A stretch of DNA of 64,000 nt, from NCBI GenBank assembly GCA_029851415.1, contig CM056744.1:10485268-10549267 (forward strand). Reading direction: 5' to 3'. The translations under genes were made by a program, and so were the position numbers. Positions within the stretch are counted from its first letter, which is position 1. Each line of letters opens with the position of its first letter. Below, piece by piece: positions 10,533 to 30,510 of this stretch. Origin of the DNA: Eretmocerus hayati. Taxonomy: Eukaryota; Arthropoda; Insecta; Hymenoptera; Aphelinidae. The notes beneath the pieces were generated by a model. That model was given only the letters and a program-made list of their open reading frames with translations, made no database searches and was not told the DNA's origin.

Positions 10533-13384
10533 GTGTAATGAATGAATTGAAAAAAATTCAAACAGAGGAGGTGGATTTTTGAAAATTTTCTTCAAGAATT
10601 TCCTGATAATAGTCGAGTTCTTTTCAAGTGTAATTTTTCACCGTAACATGGCCAATTTTTGGCACGACGTTCTAATGAAGCCAAAATTCATTAACATCTT
10701 TTTGGCTTCTTCTATCATCACTGGCCAAAATTGACTATTCCACAGCTACATTTCCTCACATCAAAATAGCCTTCCTGCTATGGAGAGGTAACGCCTAAAA
10801 TTGTATTTCGCTTCATTTGAGTATCTGATTCTCCTCGATGAAAGTCTCCCTTTACATCGATACCCAAGTCATCGACAGAAATCACATGAGATTATGGATG
10901 GCATTTCAACAGGTTTCATCTGAATTCATTTCCGTATTGTTGATATTGGATCAATTTCAATTTTATGAAGACAATATCAGTTTATTCAAAAATTTCATCG
11001 GATAATCACTTTTCTCAGAATTCTCTCGGTGTCTAGTCAGAAAATATATAGTTACAAAAATTCGACTATGACCCTAGGAGTATTATCTCATCCTCTTTTA
11101 TGATACCTTGAATTCGGAGTGGTCAACGACGCTAACGTGGGCCCTAATTTGCATTGAAATAACAAATTGTACCCTAGAAGCCGATAACATACATACCAAA
11201 GGTAATCTGAGCTTCAAATAAACTTGACCAAAATACTGATGCCCTCGAGGTTCATCTCAAATATTAAATACCAAAAACGTTGACTCTAGAACCCCTCATT
11301 CCTAGACGCAATTTTTACATTCATGGACACTTTTTTGCCCCAAGCCTTGTGCTATTTTTCCTCGATAATCACTATACTCTTGAGCCGAGACTTTATTTTT
11401 GAGTCATATATGATGAAGTTATCGCCAAAGGCTTTTCGCAACTAAAAACATGCGTTCAGAGAGGACTCTGATGATATTTTTGGCGCAATAATGTTTTTGG
11501 ATTTTAGAATACAGTTTTTGAAGAACTGCAATAGGACGGAGATATCAATAATATAATCTGCCATGTGAGGAATTATACAATTTGAAACACGCAAAATGTG
11601 ATAGAGACTGGATGGTTTTAGAATTGTGATAAATTCTAACCAATGGCTCAATCTTGAACAAATCGAATGCTACCTATTCTAAAAATGTCTACAAATTCTC
11701 CAAGAATTTCTCACATATTCTGTTAGTTTAATGTCAACTCTAGGATGTTCTCGATTTCTATGCTCAAAGTAAACACTTGAATATCGGGTACAATTAAAAA
11801 ATGGAAGTTTTTGAAGATGTCAGAGTGACATAAAATGAATTTTCCAATTTTTTCCCGAATTTTTTGAATAACGAGTGATTTCTTTCGTAAATTGGTTGAA
11901 GAGCAAGATAGAATGGAAAATCGCCATTTCAAAATTTGACGGACAAATAAAGTTCAAAATTTACCGATCCTCTTGTACTGGTAGTAGATTTTGTCAGGTG
12001 AACGAGTAAAGTGATATCACTTTTTTCTGGAACCTAGGAAAATCCTCCCAGAGAGCCCTAAGACTTGAGTTTTTCTGTGACGAATGGTAGGATCTATTAC
12101 AGACTCAGCCTTGTCAAGCATTGTCAGAAAACACAAAAAAAATTTCTAGCAAGCAATAAAATCGAACAAACCTCTCAAAATAACAGCCGCTCTTTAAAAT
12201 TGACTGCCTACGAATTTTGAAAGAATGACACTCTCGTCTCTAATCTCACCCACCCAATAATCCTCGCTACAATACTTATCCATGTAATATAAGAATCGTC
12301 AACGATGTCCAGAGAACAATTTTACGAAAATAAAATTTAACAGAATTACCAGTCAAAGTGGACAAAAAACTGTAAAAGCCTTGGGCTGTCGCAAACTGCT
12401 GCACTTAACCACGAAAATATTGAGTATACTACGCTTTAGTCTGTGCCTGAGGCAAATGCATCTTGGAGATACATATAGAGACAAATAGCAGATACGACGC
12501 AATTTTAAAAATTACTGGAAATTTAGACAATCTGCGGAACATGCTTCACCCAAAAGTTGCGGGTATAGTGCGGGTGCACCCTCAGGCATATTATACATTT
12601 GCTACAACTTCCGCGGAGACGATTATTATTAAGGCCGTCGCCGTTGTCTGATTTCGACTCAAACTCGATCATCGTCACGCATCCTTCGGGCGACAATATC
12701 TGGTTGATTTTTTTATTTTTTTTTTTTATTTTTTTGGGGACGTGGTTAGTTGATATGCAATTTCATTTTAGTTTAGGAGATACACCAACGGTCGAAAGTT
12801 TGTAAACACCTAAAAATGAAAAGTCCAACGAACTGATCCTTCGCTTGGTTGAGTTTTATTATATTGATAGATTTTCGACCGTTTTCCAAGCTCAAATCAA
12901 GATATTCGAATCCAAGGATTTGACAACTCCGAAGCTTCTCATGGAGAGTTGATGCTAGTTTGCACCGATTACTCTTCATGGAGCAGGAAATATCAAAGGA
13001 TGATCCAAATAGACCTTGAAGAATACATAAGAGGAATGAGGTTATGAATAGGATGTTCGAAAATTATTAGTATTTCGCCCCAAAATTCAACACCCAATCC
13101 CTTATAGAACGAACAAAATTCGCAACGTATTATTTCAGTCCAATAGTTTCAGTGTCAATGACAGGTCTTTCCGTCGTCATTCTGACGAGCCCAAGCGGAG
13201 AGACTGAGGCGAAACACTTACAATTTTTGAACATCCTATTCGTAACTTCATTCCTCCTATGTATTTTTCAAGATCTATTTGGATCATCCTTTGATATTTC
13301 CTGTTGCATGAAGAGTATGTGGTGCAAACTAGCATCAACTCTCCATGTGAAGCTTAGGGGGTATCGAATCCTTGGATTCGAATA

Positions 13385-14752
13385 TGAGTAATTCCGCGCG
13401 AAAGCGGACCACAAATTGCAGACATATCTCAGATTCGTTTTTCACTATTCTTAATCGATTCTATGGTCTTAAAAATGAACTTTTTACTCTCTATGGGGTC
13501 CAAAAAAAATTTCTTGTTTCCGTGGGGAATATCTTTGTGATAGTGTTTTTAGGAAAAAATACCAATCTTTTTCCAGTAAAATGGGTGTAGTTCCGATTTG
13601 AGGTAAGATACGACCACGCAAATAGTGGCATTCGAAAGATCTTTCAAAAATCCATCAAAATATGTTACGAAAATTTTTTTTGAGGCTACGGACGCCCCCT
13701 ATGAGCAAAATGGTGGAAAACAGAAAAAAATTCGATTCCTTAAAAACCCAATTTTTTAAAATTCTGAAAATCCATATTTTGATGTAAAATTGCGTGTTCT
13801 TCCAGAAAAAAGTGGTCCCAATCTGTGTTTTTGGGTTCTACGCTGTTTGTTCTACGTTTAATCAATTTTCTCGGCCTTTTCGGTTGAAGAATGGATTTTT
13901 CTGCGCATGCGCAGGAATTTAGACTGCTGAAACCATCTTTATTGAAAAGCCGAGAAAATTTCCTTCAAAATGACTACCTGGCGAAGTCAATTCGATGTAC
14001 TGCGCTCAAAGTTACATCGCATTGATGATCAAGCATCCTCAAAAGGGGTAAATGCAGATCTTGCACAAATTTCCCATTAGTATCGTGACTCGAGTAGAAG
14101 TGTCATTATTCTTTAGACCCTCTAACTTTGGGCCCAGTACATCGAATCGTCTTTGCAAGGTGGTCATTTTGAAGGAAATTTTCTCAGCTTTTCAATAAAA
14201 ATGGGTTCAGCAGTCTAAATTCCTGCGCATGCGCATAAAAATCCATTTTTCAACCGAAAAAGCTGAGAATATTGATAAAACGTAGAAAAAACAGCGTAGA
14301 ACCCAAGAACGCAGATCGGGACCACTTTTTTCTGGAAGAACACGCAATTTTACATCGAAATATGGATTTCCAGATTTTGAGAAATTTAGGTTTTTGAGGA
14401 AATGAATTTTTTCTGTTTTTCACTCTTTTGCTCAGAGGGGGCGTCCGTAGCCTCAAAAAAAAATTTTCGAAACATATTTCGATAGATTTTTGAAAGACCT
14501 TTCGAATGCCACTATTTGCATGGTCGTATCTTACCTCAAGTCGGAACTACACCCATTTTACTGGAAAAAGATTGGTATTTTTTCCTAAAAACACCATCAC
14601 AAAGATATTCCCCACGGAAACAAAAAAAATTTTTTGGACCCCATAGAGAGTGAAAAGTCCATTCTTCGGACCATAGAATCGATTAAGCATAGTGGAAAAA
14701 CAATCTGAGATATGTCTGCAATTCGTGGTCCGCTTTCGCGCGGAATTACTCA
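13385..14752. mobile_element. Palindromic TA-flanked element, copy 1 (1368 bp)
   Basis: Ends TGAGTAATTCCGCGCGAAAG and its exact inverse, each bordered by TA. The two arms run almost to the centre (about 14.05 kb) and contain matching CGCATGCGCAGGAATTTAGA segments. Removal of 13385-14752 plus one TA restores the arm of element A (GGATTCGAATA / TATCTTGAT). The open frames on both strands simply mirror one another and are not genes. Confidence 0.88.
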
Positions 14753-14806
14753 TATCTTGATGTGAGCTTAGAGAACGGTCGAATATTCATCAATATTATG
14801 AAAAGT

Positions 14807-15633
14807 CCAAATTAGAAAATTCGATTCCTGCGACCTCGTTGGTCTAGAGCGATTTGAGCGTATCTCATTTTGTGGCTTATTTCAAGCACTTGAAAAACGA
14901 TTTGTAAATTTCTTCCTGCGACACGATAAGATTTCGTTCGGTATACTCGAATACTTGAGAAAAATCATCCTAATTAGGCCAAGACTCAGACCTCTGCAAG
15001 TCAGACATGAATTCATGGATCAAAGTGATTTGAAAAGGATTCAAAAGTGAAACCTGAGAGCTTCAAAATCTGTTTTTGAAAATAGACTCGTTTCTGATCC
15101 GAGCCGTGACTGTTAATGTAACGGAAGATTTTTCGGAAAAGAGTCCCAAAATTCATTCAAGGTGAGGAAGTCGAGCTTTCGAAGATATTTCTTTGATGCA
15201 TCTTGAATTTTGTTGGCGGCAGGTGCCAAGATCAGTGCTTATACCAGTTCAAAAATGAGTCCATTTATAATTTCTCAACGACTGGCCTGTTCTTCGAAAA
15301 GAATCTTCCTTTACACAAAGATTTACAGCTCGGACTTGAAACAAGCTAGAGTAGCTTTCAGAAACAAATTTTTTGTAGCTCTTGACTTCAACTTTTAGAT
15401 GTTTTTTTAATCATTCCGATCAATCAACCCGTGTCTGACTTGCAGAGGTCTGAGTATTGGCCTATTTTTTATGAGTTTTCTCAAGGCTTCAAGTTGACCG
15501 AACAAAATCCTGTCGTGTCGTAGGAAGAAACCGACAAAGCGTTCTCCAAGTGCTTGAAAAATGCTACAAAATGAGCTACGCTGAGATCGTTCTAGACCAA
15601 CGAGGTCGCAGATATCGGATTTTCCAATTTGGG
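14807..15633. mobile_element. Foldback element C (~827 bp), nested in element A
   Basis: Inverted arms CCAAATTAGAAAATTCGATT and its counterpart ending TTTTCCAATTTGGG, continuing through CTGCGACCTCGTTGGTCTAG / CTAGACCAACGAGGTCGCAG and CAGACCTCTGCAAGTCAGAC / GTCTGACTTGCAGAGGTCTG. It lies between the two parts of element A's right arm. Exact ends are uncertain by a few bases. Confidence 0.7.
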
Positions 15634-15964
15634 CTTTTCATTCTTAAGTGTTTACAAACTTTTGACCGTTAGTGTTGCGAGTTTACCTTGCTTGAGATGA
15701 CCGGTTTTCATGGGCAATACATCATTTTGGCGGTAAGTAATGTTAGGGCGGCACTAGCTGTTGTTGCATAATTTGCTCAGCTGCTGAGACTATATCAGAG
15801 TCTTATTTTTGAAGAAAATAATGTAATTGGTATATATATATTCGCGAGGATTTCTGAGGATTTCTCCATCTGATTCTGTTCTATACTTGACGCTCATTTT
15901 CACGATTAGAGGAAAAATGTTGAAATTATTGTACGAACGGAAAAACGTTATCCTATCTCAATTA

Positions 15965-16136
15965 GGGGCTGCCCATATATTGCGTACGGGACAATTCCAT
16001 GCTTCCAGATCCGCACCCCCTAATACGATTTTTTGAATGGGAAATTCCGATCTACAATTGCTCCTGCGTAGATTAGGAATCGGGTAAATTTCCTTCTCAC
16101 TTCCCTGAGATCCTTACGTGGTGTGTGGATAGCCCC
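15965..16136. mobile_element. PIF/Harbinger-like MITE (172 bp)
   Basis: Imperfect inverted ends GGGGCTGCCCATATATTGCG and, from the right, GGGGCTATCCACACACCACG. TTA borders both ends, the target duplication typical of PIF/Harbinger. Confidence 0.65.
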
Positions 16137-16702
16137 TTACAGAATGAGAGTTCCACAATTCACGTAGTATTAACCGATCTCGCTTGTGTTCTTTCGCTTA
16201 AAAATTGAAGAAAATGGTTGGCGCTTGTTTCATTCTTATTTATTTCCTCGATAAATCATTGAATATCTACATGAATTCTCGAAAAATGTTGGAAGTATAA
16301 TCTCGTGTAGTTTTGCGAATCCGATATAACGTGAATAAAGTATTCAAACGGATGATTCTCAGCTTTGCCTTCCTAATGTTTCTTACCCAATATCAGAAGA
16401 AGGATGGGGAAATCAAAGAAGAAAATGGCATTGCCATATTGTTCCAGGTTCTCCCAAGTTTGTAATGATCTGTAAAGTTTTTTATCATTCTTTATCTGAA
16501 TTTCTATTTATTATCACGAGAAATGTAGACATGCACAGTAGTTTGGTACACCTATATCTCGTATTCACCCTATACCGCATTCTCGTAAATTGTTCAGAGG
16601 TGATTATCGATACCTCCCAAATTGAGAACTAAATCATGGTGATGAGAATTGGAAACCTCAAACAAAGAGAGGCAGACAGGCGAAAACTCGATTTTATGTG
16701 AA

Positions 16703-17936
16703 GCGCCGCACACTGGGAACATATACAAATTTTTTCCGGACCATCTCTCACAACCGAACCAGGCAAGGTTTGACGAAGTGAGTTAGCTCGATGTCTTCGC
16801 CAACTCTTCCTCCTCACAGGAAAAGTTCTCAAATTAGTGACAGATCAATATTTTTCCCGTAATATTAGCGAATCTGAATAAAAATCTGCACCCGTTAGGC
16901 TCAAGTCAACTTTAAGTCGATGTAGAGACCCGAATTTTCACTCGATCGAGGTGAAATTTACAACACTCTCCCAGTTCGATAGGGAAAAGGGGATAATGCG
17001 GTCAAAAATGGAATTATAATGATAGTCTTATCATTATAAAGTTTTTCCATTTTTTGGCCAAAATTAATCAAATTTTATATGTATCGATAGAGAAAAATTT
17101 TTTCAATGCAGAAATGTAATGGGCTAAACTTTCTGACTATTGGATGATATGATAAAAGGACTTTTAACCCTCTAAGAGAAGCCGACACAGAAGTAGTTGA
17201 CTTTGTGGTTTGACTTTTAGAGGCCCATAAGACCGATACCATCGGTAAATCCCGACGGAAAATATGAGTCCGCAGGGGCAATTCGATTATTTCGATTATT
17301 CAGAATTTGGCTGGAGTTAGTTCATAATGGCTTTATGAGGGTTGTTTATGACCCGAGCCTGGCTGCGGACTCATATTTTCCGTCGGGATTTACCGATGGT
17401 ATCGGTCTTATGGGCCTCTAAAAGTCAAACCGCAAAGTCAACTACTTCTGTGTCGGCTTCTCTTAGAGGGTTAAAAGTCCTTTTATCATATCATCCAATA
17501 GTCAGAAAGTTTAGCCCATTACATTTCTGCATTGAGAAAATTTTCCTCTATCGATACATATAAAATTTGATTAATTTTGGCCAAAAAATGGAAAAACTTT
17601 ATAATGATAAGACTATCATTATAATTCCATTTTTGACCGCATTATCCCCTTTTCCCTATCGAACTGGGAGAGTGTTCAAAATTTCACCTCGATCGAGTGA
17701 AAATTCGGGTCTCTACATCGACTTAAAGTTGACTTGAGCCTAACGGGTGCAGATTTTTATTCAGATTCGCTAATATTACGGGAAAAATATTGATCTGTCA
17801 CTAATTTGAGAACTTTTCCTGTGAAGAGGAAGAGTTGGCGAAGACATCGAGCTAACTCACTTCGTCAAACCTTGCCTGGTTCGGTTGTGAGAGATGGTCC
17901 GGAAAAAATTTGTATATGTTCCCAGTGTGCGCCGCA
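16703..17936. mobile_element. Palindromic foldback element (~1.23 kb) with near-identical arms
   Basis: The left arm starts GCGCCGCACACTGGGAACAT and the right arm ends with its inverse. The arms meet near 17.31 kb. A 68-codon open stretch in the left arm (17075-17281, minus) is mirrored at 17360-17563 (plus) with one residue change in 68, so the arms are about 98-99 percent identical there. Confidence 0.85.
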
Positions 17937-17938
17937 CT

Positions 17939-20161
17939 GTGAGAATATTACTAAAAATTTCCTCTAAAACTCTATGCCAAGGGCTACGTTAACTTTTGCC
18001 AAAGAATTTCACAGATTTTTTTCTCTGTGAAGCGTAGTTAAAAGGTAATTATTCCGTGGTCCTTGATTGCTATTCTGGTGGAGACTCTGCGTTTGATAGA
18101 GAATACACAACTAATGGTTCAGTCGAGGATGAGAAGGCCAATTCGATATGATAAGAGGCTATCTTAGATGTCCAGATAAACTGGGCTCTGTTTATCCTCC
18201 AGCATAAAATGATTGAGCAAATGGTTTTTGTTGTGGGGATAGATTGTGATTGCCAGACAAGAATCGCGAAAATTCGATACGTCACGTGAAAGAACAAAAT
18301 ATCTTCTCCTCCTTTTTCAACTGAGAGCAGAGATTCAAAAAAACATCACGATAAATTCTGCGTATATTAGAGACTATCGAGTATTCATTCGAGATTTATT
18401 TCTACTTTCGAAAACTAGATTGGTGAAATAATAGGAATGAGCACTAAATGTCAAGTGGTCAAGATAGAATTTCGAAATTGCAATAGACAGCGGAGTTACA
18501 TACAGAAAATTTAAAATCTACACTGAGGTACAGGAGATGACATCTGGACAAATCATATAGCTCCCTTGAAAGATTCTAGATGAATTTAATTTTACAGGGA
18601 TCTTGCGTAGTGACTGATCGCACATAGAAAGGGTTATCCGTTGCGTTATCTCATCGGCCGGTAATGCAGATATTGATTGCAAAATTTTTGCCACCGTCAA
18701 AATCTGAGAATACCTCACTCTACGAGACATGCATCAATCAGAATACAAATATTCATGGAACCCAAATATCACACACCCTCTCATTTTGCTTTCTGAAACA
18801 CCATTCTGAATCTTTTTTGTTGTTTTCACTTGTTATATCAGGTGAGTCTGGTTCTTTCAGGTGGAAGATTTCATTATTACCGATAAGATACGTCTGAGAA
18901 GTTTGTTATCTTGCCGTTCAAAAACAAGAAGCTCTGAGCTCTGACACAAGTTATTACATTGTTATGGCTGCTAGTGATCATACACGCGTTATGCCGGCTG
19001 CTATGTTTACATTCTGATGAATTGTGACTCGTAAGATTTTGTGATGCAATGTTGAAAAAGCGATGAAAAGGCAGTGAGAATCTATTAGATGAGCAGTTTG
19101 ACCAGCAGGATTCGAATAACATTCACAAGATTCACCAGTCTGTGAGTTGGTATTCATTTTACGTGAGTTCAGAAATTTAACTCTAGTATGCACCTTCTGA
19201 TTCTGACATTTTTCTGTGAGAAATTTTATCGAAAACCTGCTTCATACTTTGCCCAATTTCTCTACTGAGAGTAGATTACAGATTCAAAATTCTATAAATA
19301 GGTACTAAGTATTGCATTAATCAAATCCCGCCCAATGAGAAGTTGATCAACCAACACACCTTTAATATTTTTCAATGAAACACTCTATGCATCTTTCCAT
19401 ATCCGAGTGAGATCCATAAATTTGAAAAATTGCATGAAGCAGACATAACAGAATTCTTATTTTCGATTATTGAATCGGAATTTTACCTCGTTACATTCAG
19501 AGTTACACCACCCGCAGCTCAAATGACATTGCTTACAGTAAATGGTGAACCATGGATGATGTCATCACCGATTCTTTTCTTGAGCGACCACGCTCATCCA
19601 GTGGGAAGCGTAGTCAAGACTACGCTTTTCGAACTACCATGAACCGGCACTAATGTTTGCATCTGATCTCGTTTTCGTACTTACAGATGAGTGCTTATCG
19701 TCACGCTGATTTTTTAAATCGATTCAAAGATGCCGGGAGAGGAGCAGAAATTACCTCTGGAAGACATAAACTCAAGCTTACTTCTTCTTGTTTTGAGTCT
19801 TGAATTTGCGTCAGATAGAATTTTTATCAATTCGGAGTCTACAGGAGCACTCCTTAGTCTCTATAAATCCTTATTATTCTCATTATTTTATAAATTATGA
19901 CATTATCATGCTACCTATACTAATTAATTCATAAAAAAACTAAGATGCTGTCTTGTGGCTAGGATCCAAAAAATGATCATATCGTCACCATATATCTGAA
20001 TTTCGGACCCCAAGATTTCACCAAGTTATTCATTCATTCACTCAGCATGATCCTGTATTATCAAAATTTCCATGCAGATCAAACCGAAATTCCGATAATT
20101 AAGTGATGCCGAGGTGGTGATTGTGATTTCTTACAGATCCTTACACACTTTGCATACCAAA
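17939..20161. other. Intergenic stretch upstream of carboxylesterase
   Basis: AT-rich, only short unsupported open frames. It should contain the esterase promoter, but no convincing TATA or initiator was located. Confidence 0.45.
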
Positions 20162-27774
<7,613 letters not shown>

Positions 27775-27902
27775 AATATCTATTATCGTTAGAATTCTAT
27801 ATGGCAAGCTCATTCTCTGGTCGATTTGACATCTTATTCCTCAAATTTGATATTATTATTGTAATGATCATGTTTGTCCTGTAAGATTGTCATGAGATTC
27901 TC

Positions 27903-27908
27903 AATAAA
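27903..27908 (+). terminator. Candidate polyadenylation signal of carboxylesterase
   Basis: AATAAA 129 nt downstream of the carboxylesterase stop codon; a second AATAAA-like site lies near 27950. Confidence 0.55.
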
Positions 27909-27909
27909 T

Positions 27910-28966
27910 GACAGTTTCGATTCGTATACGTATGATGAAAATAAATAAGTTTGCGATCATAAATTCATAAGTCAGCTACTGTCACGCCGTGATATTGGCT
28001 GGTCAGAATATTCACTGTATAGCATGGACAAAATTTTCAATCCCTTCATTCGCTTACCATTTTACTACCTTGCATGAAATGACGTTTCAAAACGAACCTG
28101 TTTCACCGATTTAAACCGTTTCTTAACTCGTCGAATTGCTGAACATACATAGTCAAAGAATATAGAGCGTTACATTATTTTGATGAAGTTGTTTCACTCT
28201 TTCCTGTTTGCAAGTCAATGTATGATTTTCGGCTGATAGATTCTAAATTCTCTGCCACAGAAATTACATTTTATCAAAATGATATTTGGAGGTCAATAAT
28301 TTCTGAATAGTACTTGGGGTCCGGGGGTTTTTTTCACACCCCTCGCCCCCCCCCCCTACCGGATCCAGTTTTAGCTCTTGGGGCGTTGAGCCACTATTGA
28401 GGGACTTGTGATCTCAAAAACAGTATGAAAATAGTTATCAAATCACTCTTTATCGTACACGTGTATTTTTATTTTTATGTATGATAATAACAAAGGTTTT
28501 CTAAGGGGATGATAGAGAAAAAATCATTCAAGAGCCTCGTTCCATTCATTATTCCACTGAGGGCGAGTCTCAGCGATTGCGCAGACAATAAAATTCGAAT
28601 CTGAATTCATAACAGTTTTGCCATCTATATCTATTAATCATGTCTGTGTTGCGTGAATATAATTATACTCAAGATTTGATTGAAAAATTTAAGCATTAAG
28701 TCTATAATCGGAATATAGTCAGATACAAATATTACATCGAGAGTCGTACCAAAAGTATCTTTTTCGTCGTCACTGTCCGTCTCTTTCTTGTTGAATCGCC
28801 ATGATAACGACTCAAAATTCTACTGAAGAGCTGATATGCGTTCGTCTTGTGAGTAGGGCGAACTTTACTTCAAGACGGGAGTCTCATTCTCTAATACGGT
28901 CTGAGATGCCTAATCAAACGAGCCTTGTGCTTGCACACCGATCACAAAAAACCTTGCAGTTTTTTC
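27910..28966. other. Intergenic stretch downstream of carboxylesterase
   Basis: No gene recognised. Contains a C-rich run near 28345-28358. Confidence 0.45.
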
Positions 28967-28967
28967 C

Positions 28968-29327
28968 ATTCAGAATCTAATACTCACCAGGAGAGGTCAT
29001 CACATCCGGATCACGGATTTGGCTGAAACTTTGGGAATAGTTTCCTTTTAGTGCCAAAAGGTGGAACCCAAAATTATAGACCCTAACGCTCAAGCGTTTC
29101 CGAGCTACAGCCAAGGACATTAGCATTGCAGGTATACCTATATATATGATTTTTAACATGGGCCCATATGGGCAATGCTAATGTTTTCGGTTGTAGCTTG
29201 GAAACGCTTGAGCGTTAGGGTCTATAATTTTGGGTTTCATCTTTTGGCACTAAAAGGAGACTATTCCCAAAGTTTCAGCCAAATCCGTGATCCGGATGTG
29301 ATGGCCTCTCCTGGTCAGTCTGAATGC
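28968..29327. mobile_element. Foldback MITE (~360 bp)
   Basis: Paired arms CACATCCGGATCACGGATTT / AAATCCGTGATCCGGATGTG, CTAACGCTCAAGCGTTTCC / GGAAACGCTTGAGCGTTAG and outer CATTCAGA / TCTGAATG. The short centre is near 29.15 kb. Confidence 0.8.
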
Positions 29328-29989
29328 TCTCTCCAAGCACATACGCTGTCTTTGAGATCATGATCTCTACACAAATACTTTACAAATATAATTTATCATT
29401 AGAATTTATCGCTTATAATTCATCATTTTGATTACAGGAATATTACACAAATATATGAGTAGTTCCATGGAAATTCCAATATTTGGATTTTGAAAATGTG
29501 TTGGCCTGACATCTGCCTTCCGAAATATTCTAAGATATATTTTGCGACTAATCGAAACATTGTGAGTACGAATCAACTCACGCAGGAATAAAAATATTAC
29601 CACTCATTGGTACCATAAGAATAGCACAAATAACACGGTAGCATGTCACGGACCCGACATTTTGCCAATAAAATTGATATCACGGTCAAACGGTTTCAGC
29701 TGTAATTTGATCATCAGTTTCCTCGAAAAACACTGAAGAGGACCTCTGCAGCTTAGCGTCTAAGGATCCTCAGTAGGGTAGGAACCTGACGAAGAAAGTC
29801 AGCAAGGAGTAAAATTTTGCAAAAAAGGACCACCGAAATCGATTTTTTCAATACTTTGAGGCATAGTTGAGTCGCGTTCGACGATGGACTCTGAGAAAAA
29901 GTTGGCGAAACAGACTTAGAATCCGGAAAAATCACCCTCATCGAGGAAATTTCAGTGAGTGAAATTATCGTAAAAATTGAGCCACGAAA

Positions 29990-30260
29990 GGTACGTGCTT
30001 TCCTTGCACAAAAAACGTCGTGTTTTGGTTCTTGTAGCCGTGGTTGCACACCCGTGGCGGCAATGGGTGATTTTAGTTTTATCTCAAGGAGCTTATACTA
30101 CTTTTTGGTTCAATTTTATTGGAATTCTATGGTTCCCGACATGGTATCGGGGCAAAATTCTGCACCACGGTTCTTCCATGGACGGCAATGCGGGATTTTC
30201 TACCTCGGCGTTGGGGTGGAAACCACAGATTTTCAATGCAAATGTACTGAAAAAGTGATC
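29990..30260. repeat. Diverged copy of the GC-rich intron-3 repeat
   Basis: Shares GGCAATGCGGGATTTTCTAC, CATGGTATCGGGGCAAAATT and a GTACTGAAAA end with 23284-23520. It lies just downstream of the minus-strand odorant receptor stop. Confidence 0.5.
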
Positions 30261-30510
30261 TATAACCCAGTCTATCTAACTCTAAAAAGGATCAAAAAGT
30301 CCTGCCTCTGATATCTGAAAGAAAAGAATGATCAACTTATTGATTCCATATCATTCTGTAAACTTCATCACTTCAACTACATGACATGCTTTCACACAGA
30401 TTCGCCCTGAATTTCACGCTATATTATCATAAGTTCGTCCGAAATACTCACTCTCTGTCGGTTTGGCGGGGGTACCGTATAAATTGGTACTGGTGGTTGA
30501 ATCCCCAACA

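Larger units (their letters stand above)
6136..12782. other. Long AT-rich intergenic stretch
   Basis: No spliced gene could be built. Visible items are a (CA)n microsatellite, a 70-bp hairpin near 9.7 kb and GC-rich palindromic clusters near 9.5 and 10.5 kb, listed separately. The promoter of the minus-strand secreted helical protein gene should lie just above 6135, but no clear TATA box was seen. Confidence 0.5.
12783..15674. mobile_element. Foldback element A, split by two nested foldbacks
   Basis: Left end AACGGTCGAAAGTTTGTAAA is mirrored at the right end, TTTACAAACTTTTGACCGTT. The left arm (12783-13085) matches in inverted order 13200-13384, then resumes at 14755-14806 and finishes at 15634-15674. 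The gaps are exactly the two inner elements, which shows that they inserted later. The terminal sequence resembles Tc1/mariner-type inverted ends, but no transposase is present. Confidence 0.75.

Noticed and set aside
17075..17563. Two matching 68-73 codon frames on opposite strands as paired genes
   Set aside because: They are the same sequence mirrored in a palindrome; no start context, domain or codon signal.
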